39,296 nucleotides of DNA from Bacteroidales bacterium (GTDB taxonomy: Bacteria; Bacteroidota; Bacteroidia; Bacteroidales; WRLA01), in contig JAQUSR010000005.1 of NCBI GenBank assembly GCA_028710155.1, positions 1-39,296 on the forward strand. Reading direction: 5' to 3'. The notes beneath the pieces were generated by a model. That model saw only the letters and a list, made by a program, of their open reading frames with translations, made no database searches and had not been told where the DNA came from. Below, piece by piece: positions 28,115 to 38,100 of the stretch. The first letter of the stretch is position 1; each line of letters opens with the position of its first letter. Both the position numbers and the translations under genes were made by a program.

Positions 28115-28381
28115 TTAAAACAGTTTGATCAACTCATCTTCAATATCCATCAAAGTGGATAACAATAAAGCGATTGCCTCAACAGATTTTTCAAGCATTT
28201 CTTGCTCACGAGTTTCAACATACGTTTTCGCCATGCAGATTCTTACAAGGCTTTCCTTCATTTCGCTGATGTGGGCATTCAGTTGTGTGTCGTGTTCATC
28301 AACGCCTTTTCGGAGCATGAATTGCAGTGTCGGCATTTGTTGCAGCGTGATCGTTTCAACATTAATCGGTAAATCACGCAA
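28115..28381 (-). CDS. Hypothetical small phage protein
   Basis: 88 aa, helical; same operon orientation. Confidence 0.6.
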   Translation of the reverse strand: MRDLPINVETITLQQMPTLQFMLRKGVDEHDTQLNAHISEMKESLVRICMAKTYVETREQEMLEKSVEAIALLLSTLMDIEDELIKLF

Positions 28382-28397
28382 CTATTAACAGATGGCG

Positions 28398-30665
28398 TTA
28401 AACTTGAACAATAGGTTTTGCCATTTTAATTTCAGCCAAAATCATTTCGCCTGTGCCAAATTCAAAATTCATTTGTATGGGCATCATGCGGCTGTTTTCG
28501 GCATAAATCCAACGGGTTTGTTGTGCCGGCGATTCGTCTTGTGGTTTGAGCAGCCGAATGACATCCAAAAACACGTGCAACGGCAACAAAAACTTACACG
28601 TTACCGGCTCGTAATTTCCGATGAATTGAAGCCAAGGTTTGGCGTATAGTTCGCCAACAGAATAATCGCCTTTTGCGGTCAGCTCAATGTCGGTTGGGGT
28701 CGATTGAGCCGGATCAACAGGGTTGGCAAAAATCCGATTGCTTCGCACGCCAAAATATTTCAACAAAATCAAATCAAAAGGCTCGGTTCCTTTCAGGAAT
28801 ATATCGGACGACACTTCTTCGTTGATGCGTGCATAATAATTGTTTTGATTTTTAATGGTTGGCGGAACAACGGCTTTGATTTCAAGGGTTTCAACGTCCG
28901 TTTCGCTGTCATTACCGATAACGGAAGGTTGCGTATTGCCTGACGAAAAAACCCAGTTGTATTGATATTGACCGTTGACGGTTGTACGCTCTGTTTTGTA
29001 AAAACAATTTTCATCGCGCACGTATGCAATTTTTCCGATAGCGGCATCTGCCCCCGGCAAATTATTTTTAGAATTAAAATTTCCCAAAAACGCAGAGTCG
29101 TCAAAAGCTGATTCTCCCTCTGTTTTAAAAGCATACGAATACGATGTAACAACCTGCTCTTCAATTTCCGTTTCGCCCGGTAAAACATAATCCGACAAAT
29201 CGATAGATTGAGCCTGTAAAAGGTCTTTAAAAAACGACAGTTCGACGGTTTTAGTTTTTGAATCGATGAAAAACGACAGACCGAATATATTACAAAAAGT
29301 ATTGATCAATTCGCCGTTGGTTAAATCCGGCTGATATTTCGCATAATGCAATTTCGATGAAAACAAATTTATGAATTGAAAGTGATTTTGCTGCATATAC
29401 GCCACAAACAAAGCTTCTGCACTCAAAATTGAAGGGATAACATCTTCAACGGATAAACTTTCAATCGTTTGGGTTTGTCCCATCCACCAAAAATGATATT
29501 TCACCAATTTAATGTTGTAGTGTGCACCGTTTTGCAACTCCATACTTTGTCCCATATAAATGGGTATGAGATTGTTTTGATTGTAATACGTTGGAACATC
29601 ATAACAATATAATACGTGTGTTCCATCTCCATTAAATATTAACTGCCCGATGTTTTGAACGTCAAATTCATCATCAACAACCAAAAACACAACGCCGTCA
29701 TACTCATACCGCGTATAAGATCCCCCTTGAATAGGATAGTAAGTTTCTTCTTTTCTTTTTATTAAAAATGGACCTTGTACCGATAAATTAAAATTGAGGC
29801 TAAACATTCCTGACCACGGGATTGTTACACCGGAATCGAAAACAAGAAGCGTATCGTTATCTGAAATAAAATTCAAATTCCCGTTATTTTCTACATATCT
29901 ATCAGCGTTAATCGTTATATCTTCGTAATCATACGGATCAAAATCCATTGAGCGCAAACTAAGATAGATGACCGATTGCACAAAGCTGTCTTTGGTGAAA
30001 TTTCCGCACAAACGGAAACCTGCGTTTTGAATCACCTTTTCGATCAACCATTTGATATGAAAAGCGGGGCACATACAATATTTGGTAATATGAGTACTAT
30101 CGTTTAGCGACATATTGATAACTAAACTACCTCCCACATTAGTAAGTTCTATGTCGTTGATTAAGGATGAAAAACCTTCGTTTTCGCTTCCGAAAGCCTT
30201 TTCGTTGTAGAACATGGGAAATCGTACCGGATAAACAGTTTCCTCAAACGAATTGCGAATCAGTGAAGACCAACCATTATCATGGTTTTCATAACCTGTG
30301 GCAACAATCAAATCATCGCCATAATCGTTATTTTTCAATTTTCGATCAGCAAACCCTTTTGGTAACGGATTCATCACCACGGCGCACGAGTAGGTTTTTC
30401 GGGTGGCTTTTTGAATAAACAGTTCGCCTTCGGCAATTTCAAAACCACCAACGCTCACCGTGCATAGATATTTTTTCATGCGGTGCACATAAACATATTG
30501 TGCGTGCGAAAAAACAACCTCGTTGCCTTCAACCGGTAAATCAAAGGTATAGACGATGTCGCCTTCGATGCGCTCGGTGTCAAAAGCTGCATTTTTCATC
30601 TCTAATTGCAGATGGGTGGCTTTTGCCAAAAACTGATTGGTTCCGTTGATGATGATGGATAACAT
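28398..30665 (-). CDS. Phage tail/tail-tip protein
   Basis: 755 aa. Position after tail genes; MLSIIINGTNQFLAKATHLQLEMKNAAFDTERIEGDIVYTFDLPVEGNEVVFSHA. Confidence 0.65.
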   Translation of the reverse strand: MLSIIINGTNQFLAKATHLQLEMKNAAFDTERIEGDIVYTFDLPVEGNEVVFSHAQYVYVHRMKKYLCTVSVGGFEIAEGELFIQKATRKTYSCAVVMNPLPKGFADRKLKNNDYGDDLIVATGYENHDNGWSSLIRNSFEETVYPVRFPMFYNEKAFGSENEGFSSLINDIELTNVGGSLVINMSLNDSTHITKYCMCPAFHIKWLIEKVIQNAGFRLCGNFTKDSFVQSVIYLSLRSMDFDPYDYEDITINADRYVENNGNLNFISDNDTLLVFDSGVTIPWSGMFSLNFNLSVQGPFLIKRKEETYYPIQGGSYTRYEYDGVVFLVVDDEFDVQNIGQLIFNGDGTHVLYCYDVPTYYNQNNLIPIYMGQSMELQNGAHYNIKLVKYHFWWMGQTQTIESLSVEDVIPSILSAEALFVAYMQQNHFQFINLFSSKLHYAKYQPDLTNGELINTFCNIFGLSFFIDSKTKTVELSFFKDLLQAQSIDLSDYVLPGETEIEEQVVTSYSYAFKTEGESAFDDSAFLGNFNSKNNLPGADAAIGKIAYVRDENCFYKTERTTVNGQYQYNWVFSSGNTQPSVIGNDSETDVETLEIKAVVPPTIKNQNNYYARINEEVSSDIFLKGTEPFDLILLKYFGVRSNRIFANPVDPAQSTPTDIELTAKGDYSVGELYAKPWLQFIGNYEPVTCKFLLPLHVFLDVIRLLKPQDESPAQQTRWIYAENSRMMPIQMNFEFGTGEMILAEIKMAKPIVQV

Positions 30666-30689
30666 GATTCACTTTTTTATGGATGTGAT

Positions 30690-30977
30690 CTACCGTTTTT
30701 TCTTTTTTACGGTGTTCGGCTTTTTGGCAGCGGCGGTTGTGTCTTCCGCTGCTGCCGATTCCGCTTCCACCGCCACCTGTTGTTGTTTGAGCAACTCGGA
30801 ACGGTAGGCGAATGCCTCTTGAGCGTTGTCGAACAGCTTGTCGCCTTCGGTGATTTTGATTAACCCGATGTTGGTGGCACTGAATACCAGCTCGCCTTCA
30901 AAAGCAAACACTTCTTTGTTTTCGGGTTTTGCGCCTACGATGTAGATGCGCTGTTGTTGTTTGATGTCGATTTCCAT
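30690..30977 (-). CDS. Hypothetical phage protein with Ala/Lys-rich C-terminus
   Basis: 95 aa; low-complexity tail QQVAVEAESAAAEDTTAAAKKPNTVKKKKR. Confidence 0.6.
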   Translation of the reverse strand: MEIDIKQQQRIYIVGAKPENKEVFAFEGELVFSATNIGLIKITEGDKLFDNAQEAFAYRSELLKQQQVAVEAESAAAEDTTAAAKKPNTVKKKKR

Positions 30978-31013
30978 AATCTGTTTTTTTAATATGTAAA
31001 TAAATGATTAAAA

Positions 31014-33086
31014 CTATCCAATTACAATGATCTGTCCGCTGAATGTCGCTGTTGAACGCCAGCTGATGTTGCCGCTTGCGTCATAAACAAAGCTAAGGCT
31101 GGCTAATGCGCCAGAACTGCTTCTTGCGAAAACAAATGGCAATGAGCCGCAGCCATGAGCTGACGCTTGTATGCTGCCACTTGTGCCGTTGACGCTGGCA
31201 GCGTATTTATGTAAGCCGCTTCCGCATGCGCTGTCAACGTATTGCTTGGTGGCTGCGTGATTGTTTTCGGTCGGTGCTGCGTGCAACGTCAAATAGCCTG
31301 TCATGGTGCTGCCTGCTTTACGGACGTAGTGACTGTTGATAGCACTTGCCGCTAATACAACTTCTTGTGAATCAGAAAAACTACTGTAATAAATACTATA
31401 TGATGATGCTTTAACGCTTTTACTTCCCGCACCCAATATGATTTTATTGTTAGTAAGCGTACTTTCGGAAGTTACCGCCCCCGTTATGTTCCCCTGAATA
31501 ACATCCCAATGATTCACGTTAGCAGCCGATCCGACAGTGTTGCATATCACCATATCGCCAACTTCAAGCGTTACCGTGAAACCGTAAGCACCCGCTGTTT
31601 TAACCATATACACATCGCCAACGGCATGAATTGCCGGGAGAGCTGTAACAGTTCCGCCTGTTCCAAGCGTTCCTTTGTAGCGCATGCTTCCTGATAATAC
31701 AACCTGATCATTTACATAATCGACAACTGCCTTCGAGGTCGGCACCTCATCATCGCTTGAGCTGATCGATCCGGAAATATTGATACCCGTTCTTCCAACA
31801 GCCGTATGATCGGCGTTCCAAGTCGCAATATCAATACCGCCAAGTGCAAATGATAAGTTGGCATATTTAACACGGTTGTCGATGGCATACTGAATCTTTC
31901 CGAGTGCTTGATTGAGCGTGTCGGTTGCCGCCAATGCACTCTCCGATCCGGCTATAACATAGCCGGAGAGAGCGGTAATGGTGTTGGTATAGTGATTGTG
32001 CGTGTTATTGCCCACAGACATGATACCGGAAGAGCTAACTGTAACATCACCTCCCGATTTCACCAAACCCAATACTTCACTCGTAGCAACGCCATAAGTC
32101 GAGTTGGTATTAATGTCTCCAACAAATTCATAATTCGTGCCGTTATAAACAAAATCGTAAGTGCTTGTGGATTTTAACGCTGATGCTATAATGGCAGCAC
32201 CGTGATAATAGATTGGCTTAGCTCCTGTACCGTTGATGTTTAGTGTTGGATTTGCGGCAGTGTTTGTAACGGTAAACCTCACGGTTACGTGTGCCCCCGT
32301 AGCCAACACAAATCCGTTCAGCGATGCTGTTTTTGCAGCCGTTCCGGCAACGGTCGAGCAGATTGTGTAGTGCGTTATTGCAGACGAACCGTTAAAATTT
32401 ACGCCATCGACGGCACGCGCCGTGGCCAGCGTTGTTGCAGTTGTAGCATTGCCGGCAATATTACCGCTGAAGCCCTGAGCTGTGACGACCCCCGTCGATG
32501 GATTCACCGTTACGCCTGCACGCATTTTCACCGTTCCGGTATATCCTGTGTTACCGGTGGCAAACAAAAGCGGCAGGTTCGCATTGGAAGCACTATCGAT
32601 CGCAACCGTAACCTTCGTGTCGGTATTATTGTCGGAAGGAAGCGTAAAGGTCTTAACATTTACACCCGTTACGTGTCCTTGTGTGTTGCGTGTTACGCTG
32701 TCGATGACGGAAAATGTGCCACCGTGCGAAAGTGTGGTCGACGATGTGGTATTGGTTTGTGTCGCATTCGGATGCGTGAAGGTGATAACACCCGCATCCT
32801 CGTTGGCTGTTATAGTGATACCTGATCCAGCAAAAGTTACATTACCCTCGTGCACAGGGGTAATGGTTTGGTCGCCAACCGTGATACTCCCAACGGCATT
32901 GCGCACAAGAGCGTACTTGGTTGAACCGCCAAAGCCTCTGTAGCGGATTACATCATTTTCATCCACAATGAAAAGTCCGGCAACATCGTGTTCGGCAGCA
33001 CTAAATGTTTCTACCGACATCTGTTCCAATTGCGCATTCGACAGCCGTACCCCATTCTGAAAATTAAGTTCGCTGTATATTTCCAT
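31014..33086 (-). CDS. Phage tail fibre-like protein
   Basis: 690 aa. SSTTLSHGGTFSVIDSVTRNTQGHVTGVNVKTFTLP, ITHYTICSTVAGTAAKTASLNGFVLATGAHVTVRFTVTNTAANPTLNINGTGAKPIYYHGAAI, VPTSKAVVDYVNDQV and ENNHAATKQYVDSACG are fibre/appendage motifs. Confidence 0.8.
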   Translation of the reverse strand: MEIYSELNFQNGVRLSNAQLEQMSVETFSAAEHDVAGLFIVDENDVIRYRGFGGSTKYALVRNAVGSITVGDQTITPVHEGNVTFAGSGITITANEDAGVITFTHPNATQTNTTSSTTLSHGGTFSVIDSVTRNTQGHVTGVNVKTFTLPSDNNTDTKVTVAIDSASNANLPLLFATGNTGYTGTVKMRAGVTVNPSTGVVTAQGFSGNIAGNATTATTLATARAVDGVNFNGSSAITHYTICSTVAGTAAKTASLNGFVLATGAHVTVRFTVTNTAANPTLNINGTGAKPIYYHGAAIIASALKSTSTYDFVYNGTNYEFVGDINTNSTYGVATSEVLGLVKSGGDVTVSSSGIMSVGNNTHNHYTNTITALSGYVIAGSESALAATDTLNQALGKIQYAIDNRVKYANLSFALGGIDIATWNADHTAVGRTGINISGSISSSDDEVPTSKAVVDYVNDQVVLSGSMRYKGTLGTGGTVTALPAIHAVGDVYMVKTAGAYGFTVTLEVGDMVICNTVGSAANVNHWDVIQGNITGAVTSESTLTNNKIILGAGSKSVKASSYSIYYSSFSDSQEVVLAASAINSHYVRKAGSTMTGYLTLHAAPTENNHAATKQYVDSACGSGLHKYAASVNGTSGSIQASAHGCGSLPFVFARSSSGALASLSFVYDASGNISWRSTATFSGQIIVIG

Positions 33087-33098
33087 TTTTTTAATATT

Positions 33099-33398
33099 TT
33101 ATGATTTAAGAATTATTTGTCCTGTAAAAACGGCTGTTGTTGTAATGATGATCTTTTCAGCCGTGTATGCAACATCCACCACACTCAACCGTCCGCTGCT
33201 GTCGATGGCAATCACCGAAGGATGCTGCCCGCTTTCGCGTGGTATTTCGAGGCGGGTTCCGTTCATGGCATAAACAGCCGAATAGCCACTTTCTATCTGA
33301 GTGCTAAAATTGTTAATATATTCAATCAGCTGATTCAATATCAACCGCACATCGGATGTCTGCATCCCGCAACTAATGGTCTGAATTGGATTGCTCAT
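33099..33398 (-). CDS. Small tail-associated protein sharing a C-terminal motif with the fibre
   Basis: 99 aa; ends TTTAVFTGQIILKS, compare fibre end STATFSGQIIVIG. Confidence 0.6.
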   Translation of the reverse strand: MSNPIQTISCGMQTSDVRLILNQLIEYINNFSTQIESGYSAVYAMNGTRLEIPRESGQHPSVIAIDSSGRLSVVDVAYTAEKIIITTTAVFTGQIILKS

Positions 33399-33413
33399 TA
33401 ATTTTTATTTTTG

Positions 33414-33448
33414 CGAAAGTAAAAACTCGTTTTAAAAACAGGTGGACA
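33414..33448 (-). promoter_or_regulatory. Candidate phage late promoter: TGTCCAC-N20-TACTTTCG
   Basis: Minus strand TGTCCAC (33442-33448) and TACTTTCG (33414-33421) 16 nt upstream of the gene starting at 33398. Confidence 0.4.
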
Positions 33449-33454
33449 CAATTA

Positions 33455-35173
33455 TTATGATTGTTCGTCATCCACCGTTACCGTTCTGTTTTCAAACAGA
33501 TTGTTGAAAGCTGTCGTTCTGCATATATTATTGTCATCCAACCACACGTTGTTTTCTCGACAATTGAATACCGAAGACCCCATAGTTCCTTCCGTAATGG
33601 AAACCGGAGCCGCGCTGTCAATATCTTCGTCTATAACAGTAAATTTGTAGGTAAATTCGGCGGATTGCAAATCTTCGGATTCGTCAAAAATGGTTAGTGT
33701 GTCGGGCAGAATGGTGATACGATACAGTTTGTTACCCACGCGTTTATAATTGTATTGCGATTCAACGGCTTCCGACAGTTGTTGCATCTCTTTTTTTGTC
33801 TTAAATCCGGTACGCACCACAAACTGTTTTGAAGCGTCTGTGATATGTACATAACGACCGCCTTCCAACATCAATTCGTCTCCTTCAATGTCTTTTTCCG
33901 TTTTTTCGTTGGAACAAACAAACGTATTCAGGCATCCATAGCGGTCGTGCAACAAAAATTCTTTTGCAAAATAGGGTTTTGGCTTCAATATAAACGTTTG
34001 AGCAAAAACAGTTTCATTGCTATAAATCAATTCAACAGCGTAGCTGAAATAGTAGTTTATGTCAACACCGGGAAATAGGGCTGCAAACGATACCGGAATA
34101 CGGTAAATATTGTTTCCGCCCGGAATTGATACCGTTTCGGTGATTTGCTGTGAACTACGATAAGAGCGCAACGTTTTTTTCAAAACAACATTAACAGATT
34201 GAGTGTCGTTGAAATAGATGATATAGAGATATTTTTCCGTGTTTTTCTCCAAATCGACTGTAGTGTCGGTATCTATTCCGTACACGCGCGGTTTTAGGCA
34301 ACGGGAGATGGCTACAGTCGGATCAATCGTAGTCCAATCGGGGCGGTTGAGTTTGCTGTTTCTTCGGTTCAATTTTCCGTTAATGGCAAAATAGTCATCG
34401 CTGGCATTCATCAAACGCACGGTTGGAACATCGCCATAAACTTCGGCATAATGCACACGATAGCGAAGATAGATATGTTGCAATGGATAAAGATCAAAGG
34501 CTTCGTCAACAGCGGGAACGTCAACATTTACAAAATAGTTGCGCAAAATATCAAGAGGCAGTGTACAACGTCCGGCATCATTAACCGACAGATACAGCGG
34601 TTCTGTTGCCACGTTTTCTAAAACAGAATCAACATATCGGTCAATATAAAGTTGTACCAATATTTTATAATTCGGTCGTAAAACAGGAAGCGTTCCGGCT
34701 GTTTCGGAATACCGTGCGATGGTAAATCCGCTTTCGGCATCTGTCGAAATAGAAACGGCATGTTCCAAGTCGGTTGGATGCTTTGTTTCAAAACGCAAAA
34801 TGCAATATACCACACCGCCAATAGTTTCGTTTCTGACCGTAATGTTACAATATTGATTCAGCTCAAAGTTTCGGATGAAAAACCGCTCTAAAAAATCTTT
34901 CATATAAAGGGTGTTCGCCGAAGAAGTGGTAACAGGAATACCGTTTCGGTGATTGGCAGCCTGAATTTCGTTGGCATAAGTGGTAAATACTGCCGTTTTG
35001 TTACCATAAGCAACAACAAATGTTTTACCGGACAAAGTCGCCCATCGTGTAAAAGAATATTCTGTTATATAGTTTGACCCCTCGGTGTCAATGGTGTTGC
35101 CTTGAAACGTGAACGAAAGATCGTTTTTGGCAAAATCGATCAAAAAAGGGTGGTTGATGATGGAAACGCTCAT
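33455..35173 (-). CDS. Phage tail-associated protein
   Basis: 572 aa; directly downstream of the tape measure; beta-rich; no recognised enzyme motif. Confidence 0.65.
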   Translation of the reverse strand: MSVSIINHPFLIDFAKNDLSFTFQGNTIDTEGSNYITEYSFTRWATLSGKTFVVAYGNKTAVFTTYANEIQAANHRNGIPVTTSSANTLYMKDFLERFFIRNFELNQYCNITVRNETIGGVVYCILRFETKHPTDLEHAVSISTDAESGFTIARYSETAGTLPVLRPNYKILVQLYIDRYVDSVLENVATEPLYLSVNDAGRCTLPLDILRNYFVNVDVPAVDEAFDLYPLQHIYLRYRVHYAEVYGDVPTVRLMNASDDYFAINGKLNRRNSKLNRPDWTTIDPTVAISRCLKPRVYGIDTDTTVDLEKNTEKYLYIIYFNDTQSVNVVLKKTLRSYRSSQQITETVSIPGGNNIYRIPVSFAALFPGVDINYYFSYAVELIYSNETVFAQTFILKPKPYFAKEFLLHDRYGCLNTFVCSNEKTEKDIEGDELMLEGGRYVHITDASKQFVVRTGFKTKKEMQQLSEAVESQYNYKRVGNKLYRITILPDTLTIFDESEDLQSAEFTYKFTVIDEDIDSAAPVSITEGTMGSSVFNCRENNVWLDDNNICRTTAFNNLFENRTVTVDDEQS

Positions 35174-35184
35174 GGTTTTATAGA

Positions 35185-38100
35185 TTAAAGGCTTGCATAA
35201 TTACGAATCGATTCTTCATTTTTTTCAAACTCCAACTGCAAATTTCTATTTAAAACGGCTTGCCTGTTTTTCGGGTCTTTCAAAAAACGATTCATCGTTT
35301 TCATCTCTTTCAACAAATCGTTGTTGCTGCTTGGCGAAGTCTCTTTTCTGAATTTTACAGCTTGGCTGATGTTTCTGTCGGCAAATGTAGCATTCATCTT
35401 TCGAGCTGCTGTGGACAGTTTTTTTTCATTGGGAACAACCACTTGCGACAGCGCAAAGGCATTGGTGCGCCCTTTTTGATATTCATCCAAAGCCGAAACC
35501 ACCGGAGCTGTAGCCGGATCGGTGAGCAAACGGTTGGAAGCGATCCACTCTCGACCGGCTTCACCGGCACGGATAATTTGCTCGCGCTCAATAAAACCAC
35601 CGCGTGCATACGGCGTTGGTTGCGATTGTATGGCTGCTACCTGTGCCGCCGTTGTTGCCACCATCAATCCTGTTAAAATCCCTGCCACAATCAATCCCGG
35701 AATAGAGTTGGCATTTTTTGCCCATATCATGGCAATACCCAAAGCTCCCTGAATCAAAGCCTGTACGGTGGCAGCCTTTTTTTCGCGCTCAAATTGAACA
35801 CGTTTCATCTCTAATTCTTTGGCTTCTTTTTCTTCGTTCATGGCTGCAATCTGCGAATCATATTGTTCTTGACTAATCAAACCGGAATCTAACCGCGCCT
35901 GTAATGCCTCTTTTTTCTTGTCTTGATCGGCAACGTATTGATTGAAGGCTTCCTGCTCTTTGTTGGTTTGCACCTGATTGATGTCTGACAAAATACCAAT
36001 AACGCTTTGTTGAACAAACTCCAAACCTTCAACAACATCGGCAAACATGTCTTGATTAAAACCGTATTCACTGATATTTTGCATAGCTTCGAACATTTTA
36101 TCAAGTGCCGTTGTTCCTTTTTTCAACGATTTGTTGTCAACATTAATGTCAATGTTAAGGACGGCTTTGTTTTCCAATTCATTCAGCGTTTTCAAAAGCT
36201 CGTTCAACCTTTGCAACTCGGCACTGTCGGCAGCATCGCCCAACTGCAACTGATAATTGATGGCTTCAATAACCACTTGTTTTTGTTCGTTGTAGCTTTT
36301 CCGAATATCGGCAAGTTGCTTTTGTCGCTCGGTCATCGCATCACGCTTTTGGTTTTCTGTTTCGCCGTTAATGAAACCAACAACGCCGGAAGTCTCTTTT
36401 TTGATGATGTTGGCAATGGAGCGCGCCCGTTCAACATTGACATTTTCAAGCGTGGCTTGCAATCCTTCAACCGACTTTTTCAGTAAATCAATTTCGGAAA
36501 CATCGGTCGAAGTGTTTATCAAAAATTGATAATTGGAGATTTGCTCTTGAATGGCTTTAGCCTGTGCATCCCACTCTTTTTCGACACCCAACACCGCCGT
36601 GATCAGCTTCGATGCTTCGGGATCGTCTTGATATTTTTTAGCCAACTTCGCCACTTCGCTTTGCGCTTTTTCGACAATTTTTTGGTATTTGTCAAGATGC
36701 TTTTGGGCTAAATTGGCAACAGCTTCCTGCTTTTCGGTTTCCAATTGTTTTGCGATTGCGACCCCTTTATCCCCAAACCTTTTCGCTTTATCAATCAGTA
36801 CGTCATACTTTTCAACCAACGCCTCTTTTTCTTTGGCATAATCGCTGAGCGTTTCCGTCAATCCCTGTTTACGAAGTGAAGCCACCTCTTTCTCAAATTC
36901 GGCAAAAGCCTTGATTCGTTCTTCTTGTGCTTCTTTTTCGGCTGCCTCTTTGTTGCGAAGTTCGGTGCACGCAGCACATGTACAAGTTTTGTAATCGCCG
37001 GTGCATTTCGGTTCACCATCTTCTGGTTTGCCGTTTTCCAGTGCTGTAGTTGACAATGGTTTTTTTTCAGAATTGATAATATTATCAAAAGCGGATTCCA
37101 CTTCATCCGCTTCAGCTTTGGCTTCATCGCCGGTCTCTTTAATGATATTAATGACTTCTTTCCAAGTGTGAGAAAAGCCGTCAAACCAAACACGACCAGT
37201 GTTGTATAAACCAAAAATATCTTTTTCATAAGATCCGTCAAGCATTCTCTGACGAAAACCTTCTAAGTCATCATCTTCAATTGCTTTTTTAACATCTTCC
37301 ACAAATTGATTGCCGATTTCCTCGCCATACATGGACGTAAAATGTTTCCGAATTTTTTGAAAACCGGATGCTTGCTTTTCTAAGGCATCCTCCCAAATTT
37401 CACCGGTTTTTTCGGCTTTCATGCGTTCTGCGGTATTGATACGAATACTGCTTGTTACATCTTTATAAGCCTTTTCAATATCTCTGATTTTACCTTCTTC
37501 ATCAATATGCGATTGTATGATGTCGGGATATAGTTCTTTCAGTTTGTCCAACGCTTTTTTGTATTCATCTGATCCCTCTTTAGCCTTTTTCAGTGCATCA
37601 AACAGAACCTTTGCCTGTGCTTCCTCTTTGGAAGCCTCCTTGTTAAATTCATTCATCGCTTTTTCGGCAACAGAAAGCCGTGTAGCATACTTGTAAACCG
37701 TAACGGCAGCCAAAGCAACAGCGGCAATGATAGCCGTCCATGGTGTAGCCATAGCAGCCCTGTTTGCCAATTTCTGAGCGCGCTCTTGAGCGGTGGTTGC
37801 TGCTGCATTGGCGAGTTTTGCCTGTGTTTCTTTTGCGGCTGCAATTTGGCATTGAACGGTGTAAAACAAATTCCCTTTTTTCTGAATGTTTTTTTTGTAT
37901 TCGGCAGCTTCAGCCAACTTGGTTGCGGCGATGTTTTTCAACTCTTGCGCATGGGCAGCGGCGTTTGCTGCCGTTTCACGAATCTTTTTAATACGAAACG
38001 CATCGGTCAATGCCATACGGTGCGCCTTCAACGATGCCAACAATTTATCTTTAACTATTTGCAAATTGTCGATGATCAAATTTTTGTTTTTGGCAACCCA

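Noticed and set aside
32289-32943. Plus-strand ORFs (178 and 153 aa) antisense to the tail fibre
   Set aside because: Arise from the repetitive, Thr/Val-rich fibre codons; Cys/Arg-rich translation without motifs.
31014-33086. Diversity-generating retroelement target in the fibre C-terminus
   Set aside because: No C-type lectin-like variable region, no reverse transcriptase and no template repeat noticed.
36007-36486. 159-aa plus-strand ORF in the tape measure gene
   Set aside because: Antisense to coiled-coil coding sequence, Phe/Gln-rich shadow composition.
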